This document shows positions 57,730 to 60,242 of a DNA stretch of 60,242 bases, in pieces (position 1 is the first letter of the stretch; the number at the start of each line of letters is the position of its first letter). Origin of the DNA: Trabulsiella guamensis ATCC 49490 (lineage in GTDB: Bacteria; Pseudomonadota; Gammaproteobacteria; Enterobacterales; Enterobacteriaceae); contig NZ_JMTB01000014.1 of NCBI RefSeq assembly GCF_000734965.1, positions 1 through 60,242 of the forward strand, read 5' to 3'. The notes beneath the pieces were generated by a model, which worked only from the letters and a program-made list of their open reading frames with translations, was not told the DNA's origin and did no database searches. The position numbers and the translations under genes were made by a program.

Positions 57730-59415
57730 TTGAAGAAGGTTTGGCTTAACCGTTATCCCGCCGATGTTCCGGCGGAAATCAATCCTGATCGTTATCAATC
57801 CCTGGTGGAGCTGTTCGAACATTCAACTACACGCTATGCGGACCAGCCTGCGTTCATCAACATGGGCGAGGTGATGACCTTCCGCAAACTGGAAGAGCGA
57901 AGCCGCGCTTTTTCCGCCTATCTTCAGCAAGGGCTTGGCCTGCAGAAAGGTGACCGGGTGGCATTAATGATGCCGAACCTGCTGCAGTATCCGGTGGCAC
58001 TGTTTGGCATTCTGCGCGCCGGGATGATCGTGGTGAATGTGAACCCGCTGTACACACCGCGCGAGCTTGAACATCAACTGAATGACAGCGGTGCTGCCGC
58101 CATTGTTATCGTCTCCAACTTTGCTCACACGCTGGAAAAAGTGGTCGACAGAACCCAGGTGAAGCACGTGATCCTGACGCGCATGGGCGACCAGCTTTCT
58201 GCCACCAAAGGCACCCTCGTGAACTTTGTGGTCAAATATGTGAAGCGCCTGGTGCCGAAGTACCATCTGCCGGATGCGATCTCCTTTCGCCGCGCGCTGC
58301 AACAGGGCTACCGCATGCAGTACGTGAAGCCGGAAATCGTCTCTGACGACCTGGCTTTCCTGCAATACACCGGCGGCACGACGGGCGTTGCCAAAGGCGC
58401 GATGCTGACGCACCGCAATATGCTGGCAAATATTGAACAGGTAAATGCTACCTACGGTCCGTTGCTGCATCGTGGCAAAGAACTGGTGGTGACGCCGCTG
58501 CCGCTGTATCACATCTTTGCGCTGACCATTAACTGCCTGTTGTTTATCGAACTCGGCGGGCAAAACCTGTTGATCACTAACCCGCGCGACATTCCGGGGC
58601 TGGTGAAAGAGCTGGCAAAATACCCGTTCACCGCCATGACCGGCGTTAACACGTTGTTTAACGCCTTGCTGAATAACAAGGAATTCCATCAACTGGATTT
58701 CTCTTCACTGCATCTTTCAGCAGGTGGAGGGATGCCTGTACAGCAAGTGGTGGCTGAACGCTGGTTCAAACTCACCGGACAGTATTTGCTGGAAGGCTAC
58801 GGTCTGACCGAATGCGCCCCGCTGGTGAGTGTGAACCCGCATGACATCGATTATCACAGCGGCAGCATTGGATTGCCGGTGCCGTCCACCGAAGCGAAAC
58901 TGGTGGATGAAGATGACAATGAAGTGCCGCATGGCGAGCCAGGCGAACTGTGCATCAAAGGACCGCAGGTGATGCTCGGCTACTGGCAGCGTCCGGATGC
59001 CACCGATGAAATCGTCAAAGACGGCTGGTTGCATACAGGGGACATCGCTGTGATGGACGACGAAGGTTTCCTGCGTATTGTCGATCGTAAAAAAGATATG
59101 ATTCTGGTCTCCGGTTTTAACGTCTATCCAAATGAGATTGAAGACGTGGTGATGCAGCATCCTGGCGTGCAGGAAGTGGCTGCCGTGGGCGTGCCGTCCG
59201 GCTCCAGTGGTGAAACGGTCAAAATTTTCGTGGTCAAAAAAGACGCGTCATTGACAGAAGAGGCGCTGGTGACATTCTGCCGCCGTCAGCTTACCGGGTA
59301 TAAGGTGCCGAAACTGGTCGAATTCCGCGAAGAGCTGCCGAAATCCAATGTCGGAAAGATTTTGCGACGAGAACTACGTGACGAAGCGCGCGCCAAAGTA
59401 GACAATAAAGGCTGA
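57730..59415 (+). CDS. fadD: Long-chain fatty acyl-CoA synthetase
   Basis: Activates imported fatty acids to acyl-CoA at the inner membrane, starting beta-oxidation and producing the FadR ligand. The 561 residues have the AMP-binding P-loop [12 protein letters not shown] (about 213-224), the motif YGLTECAP and the FACS signature near [25 protein letters not shown] in part. The start is TTG at 57730, as in E. coli, with AGGTGA five bases before; in-frame ATG codons at 57664 and 57697 would add 22 or 11 residues. Confidence 0.96.
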   Translation: MKKVWLNRYPADVPAEINPDRYQSLVELFEHSTTRYADQPAFINMGEVMTFRKLEERSRAFSAYLQQGLGLQKGDRVALMMPNLLQYPVALFGILRAGMIVVNVNPLYTPRELEHQLNDSGAAAIVIVSNFAHTLEKVVDRTQVKHVILTRMGDQLSATKGTLVNFVVKYVKRLVPKYHLPDAISFRRALQQGYRMQYVKPEIVSDDLAFLQYTGGTTGVAKGAMLTHRNMLANIEQVNATYGPLLHRGKELVVTPLPLYHIFALTINCLLFIELGGQNLLITNPRDIPGLVKELAKYPFTAMTGVNTLFNALLNNKEFHQLDFSSLHLSAGGGMPVQQVVAERWFKLTGQYLLEGYGLTECAPLVSVNPHDIDYHSGSIGLPVPSTEAKLVDEDDNEVPHGEPGELCIKGPQVMLGYWQRPDATDEIVKDGWLHTGDIAVMDDEGFLRIVDRKKDMILVSGFNVYPNEIEDVVMQHPGVQEVAAVGVPSGSSGETVKIFVVKKDASLTEEALVTFCRRQLTGYKVPKLVEFREELPKSNVGKILRRELRDEARAKVDNKG

Positions 59416-59436
59416 GCTTCGGGACAGTCGCCCCAG

Positions 59437-59463
59437 ACGCCGGTTCTACCGGCGTTTTTTTTG
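59437..59463 (+). terminator. fadD terminator, its T run lying in the rnd leader
   Basis: ACGCCGGT (59437-59444) and ACCGGCGT (59448-59455) pair, followed by T8. In E. coli the corresponding U tract before rnd is also needed for rnd translation. Confidence 0.88.
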
Positions 59464-59486
59464 GCGCAACAGACAGAGAGTATGAT

Positions 59487-60242
59487 TTGAACTATCAGAT
59501 GATCACCACTAACGACGCGCTCCTGTACCTGTGCGAGACCGCGCGCACTGCGTCGGCCATTGCCCTCGATACCGAGTTCGTTCGCACCCGCACCTATTAC
59601 CCGCAATTGGGTCTGATCCAGTTGTTCGACGGTGAACAGGTGGCACTGATCGATCCCCTGAGCATCACCGAATGGGCGCCGATGCGCGAGTTGCTGTTAG
59701 ATAAAAACGTAACGAAATTTCTCCACGCCGGTAGTGAAGATCTGGAAGTGTTTCTCAATGCGTTTGATCTGCTGCCACAGCCGCTGATCGATACGCAGAT
59801 CCTGGCGGCGTTTTGTGGTCGTCCGATGTCGTGGGGGTTCGCGGCGATGGTGGAAGAGTACACCGGCTTAACGCTCGACAAGAGCGAGTCGCGTACCGAC
59901 TGGCTGGCGCGTCCGTTGACAGAGCGGCAGTGCGACTATGCCGCAGCCGACGTCTGGTATTTACTGCCGATCGCGAAAAAACTGATGGCAGAAACCGACA
60001 GCGCTGGCTGGTTACCCGCAGCACTCGATGAATGCCAGTTGATGATGCAGCGCCGACAGGAGGTGCTCGACCCGGCTGACGCCTGGCGCGACATCGGCAA
60101 CGCCTGGCAGTTGCGTACGCGTCAGCTTGCCTGCCTGCAACTGCTGGCGGAGTGGCGTCTGCGCAAAGCTCGTGAGCGCAATCTGGCGGTCAATTTTGTG
60201 GTGCGTGAAGAACATCTGTGGGCCGTGGCGCGTTATATGCCG
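59487..60242 (+). CDS. rnd: Ribonuclease D, 5' part only
   Basis: 3'-5' exoribonuclease that trims tRNA and other small RNA 3' ends. The first 252 of about 375 residues are present. The DEDDy motifs are visible: Exo I ALDTEFVRTRTYYP, Exo II HAGSEDLEVF, Exo III CDYAAADVWYLLP. The HRDC region begins after about residue 210 and is cut by the window edge. The start is the rare TTG (59487), the same codon used in E. coli rnd, with no real Shine-Dalgarno but a T tract upstream. Confidence 0.95.
   Translation, partial: MNYQMITTNDALLYLCETARTASAIALDTEFVRTRTYYPQLGLIQLFDGEQVALIDPLSITEWAPMRELLLDKNVTKFLHAGSEDLEVFLNAFDLLPQPLIDTQILAAFCGRPMSWGFAAMVEEYTGLTLDKSESRTDWLARPLTERQCDYAAADVWYLLPIAKKLMAETDSAGWLPAALDECQLMMQRRQEVLDPADAWRDIGNAWQLRTRQLACLQLLAEWRLRKARERNLAVNFVVREEHLWAVARYMP

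Noticed and set aside
1-60242. CRISPR arrays, tRNA or rRNA genes, prophage or integrase genes
   Set aside because: None seen: no regularly spaced repeats, no tRNA-like cloverleaf with CCA-adjacent ends, and no phage structural or integrase frames.

Overview
The window is a chromosomal segment of an enterobacterium. Gene order and protein sequences follow the Escherichia coli K-12 zwf-fadD region almost gene for gene: pykA, hexR, zwf, edd, eda, purT, yebE, ptrB, exoX, yobB, holE, yobA-yebZ-yebY, SdsR; then pphA, yebW, yebV, rsmF, letB-letA, msrC, proQ, prc, htpX, yebQ, kdgR, yobH, mgrB, yebO, yobF-cspC, rlmA, mntP, yobD, manZYX, yoaE, pdeD, sdaA, nudL, pabB, yoaH, yoaB, yoaA, tsaB, yeaY, fadD, rnd. 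Divergence from K-12 and the accessory content point to a Citrobacter/Enterobacter/Klebsiella-like relative, but the species cannot be fixed from the window. pykA (start) and rnd (end) are cut by the window edges.

Region 1 (1-13.9 kb) holds central carbon metabolism: pyruvate kinase, the sugar-phosphate repressor HexR, glucose-6-phosphate dehydrogenase and the two Entner-Doudoroff enzymes. It continues with purine salvage (purT under a perfect PurR box), a protease, an exonuclease, Pol III theta and a copper-resistance-like trio. yebF and yebG, present in K-12 between purT and yebE, are absent.

Region 2 (14.1-25.4 kb) is the accessory part. About 11.4 kb of genes not found at this place in K-12 sit exactly between the SdsR/RyeA small-RNA locus and pphA. 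They comprise an IS110-type transposase remnant, a SnoaL-like orphan, a Zur-box-controlled zinc ABC import operon headed by an unannotated 36-residue membrane peptide, a chemoreceptor with a sigma-28-like -10, a LysR regulator with a divergent oxidoreductase, and an envelope trio (putative glycosyltransferase, LpxP-like lipid A acyltransferase, VirK/YbjX protein).

Region 3 (25.5-43.5 kb) is again E. coli-like: stress and envelope genes (pphA, LetAB lipid transport, Prc, HtpX, MgrB), RNA genes (rsmF, proQ, rlmA, cspC) and manganese export (mntP) with both two MntR-like boxes and a yybP-ykoY riboswitch. yobF is broken after 24 codons.

Region 4 (43.5-60.2 kb) carries the mannose PTS (manXYZ), a TerC-family protein, pdeD split by a one-base homopolymer frameshift, serine deaminase, p-aminobenzoate synthase, the YoaA helicase, the tRNA t6A factor TsaB, an Slp-family lipoprotein, fatty acyl-CoA synthetase behind a FadR box, and the start of RNase D.
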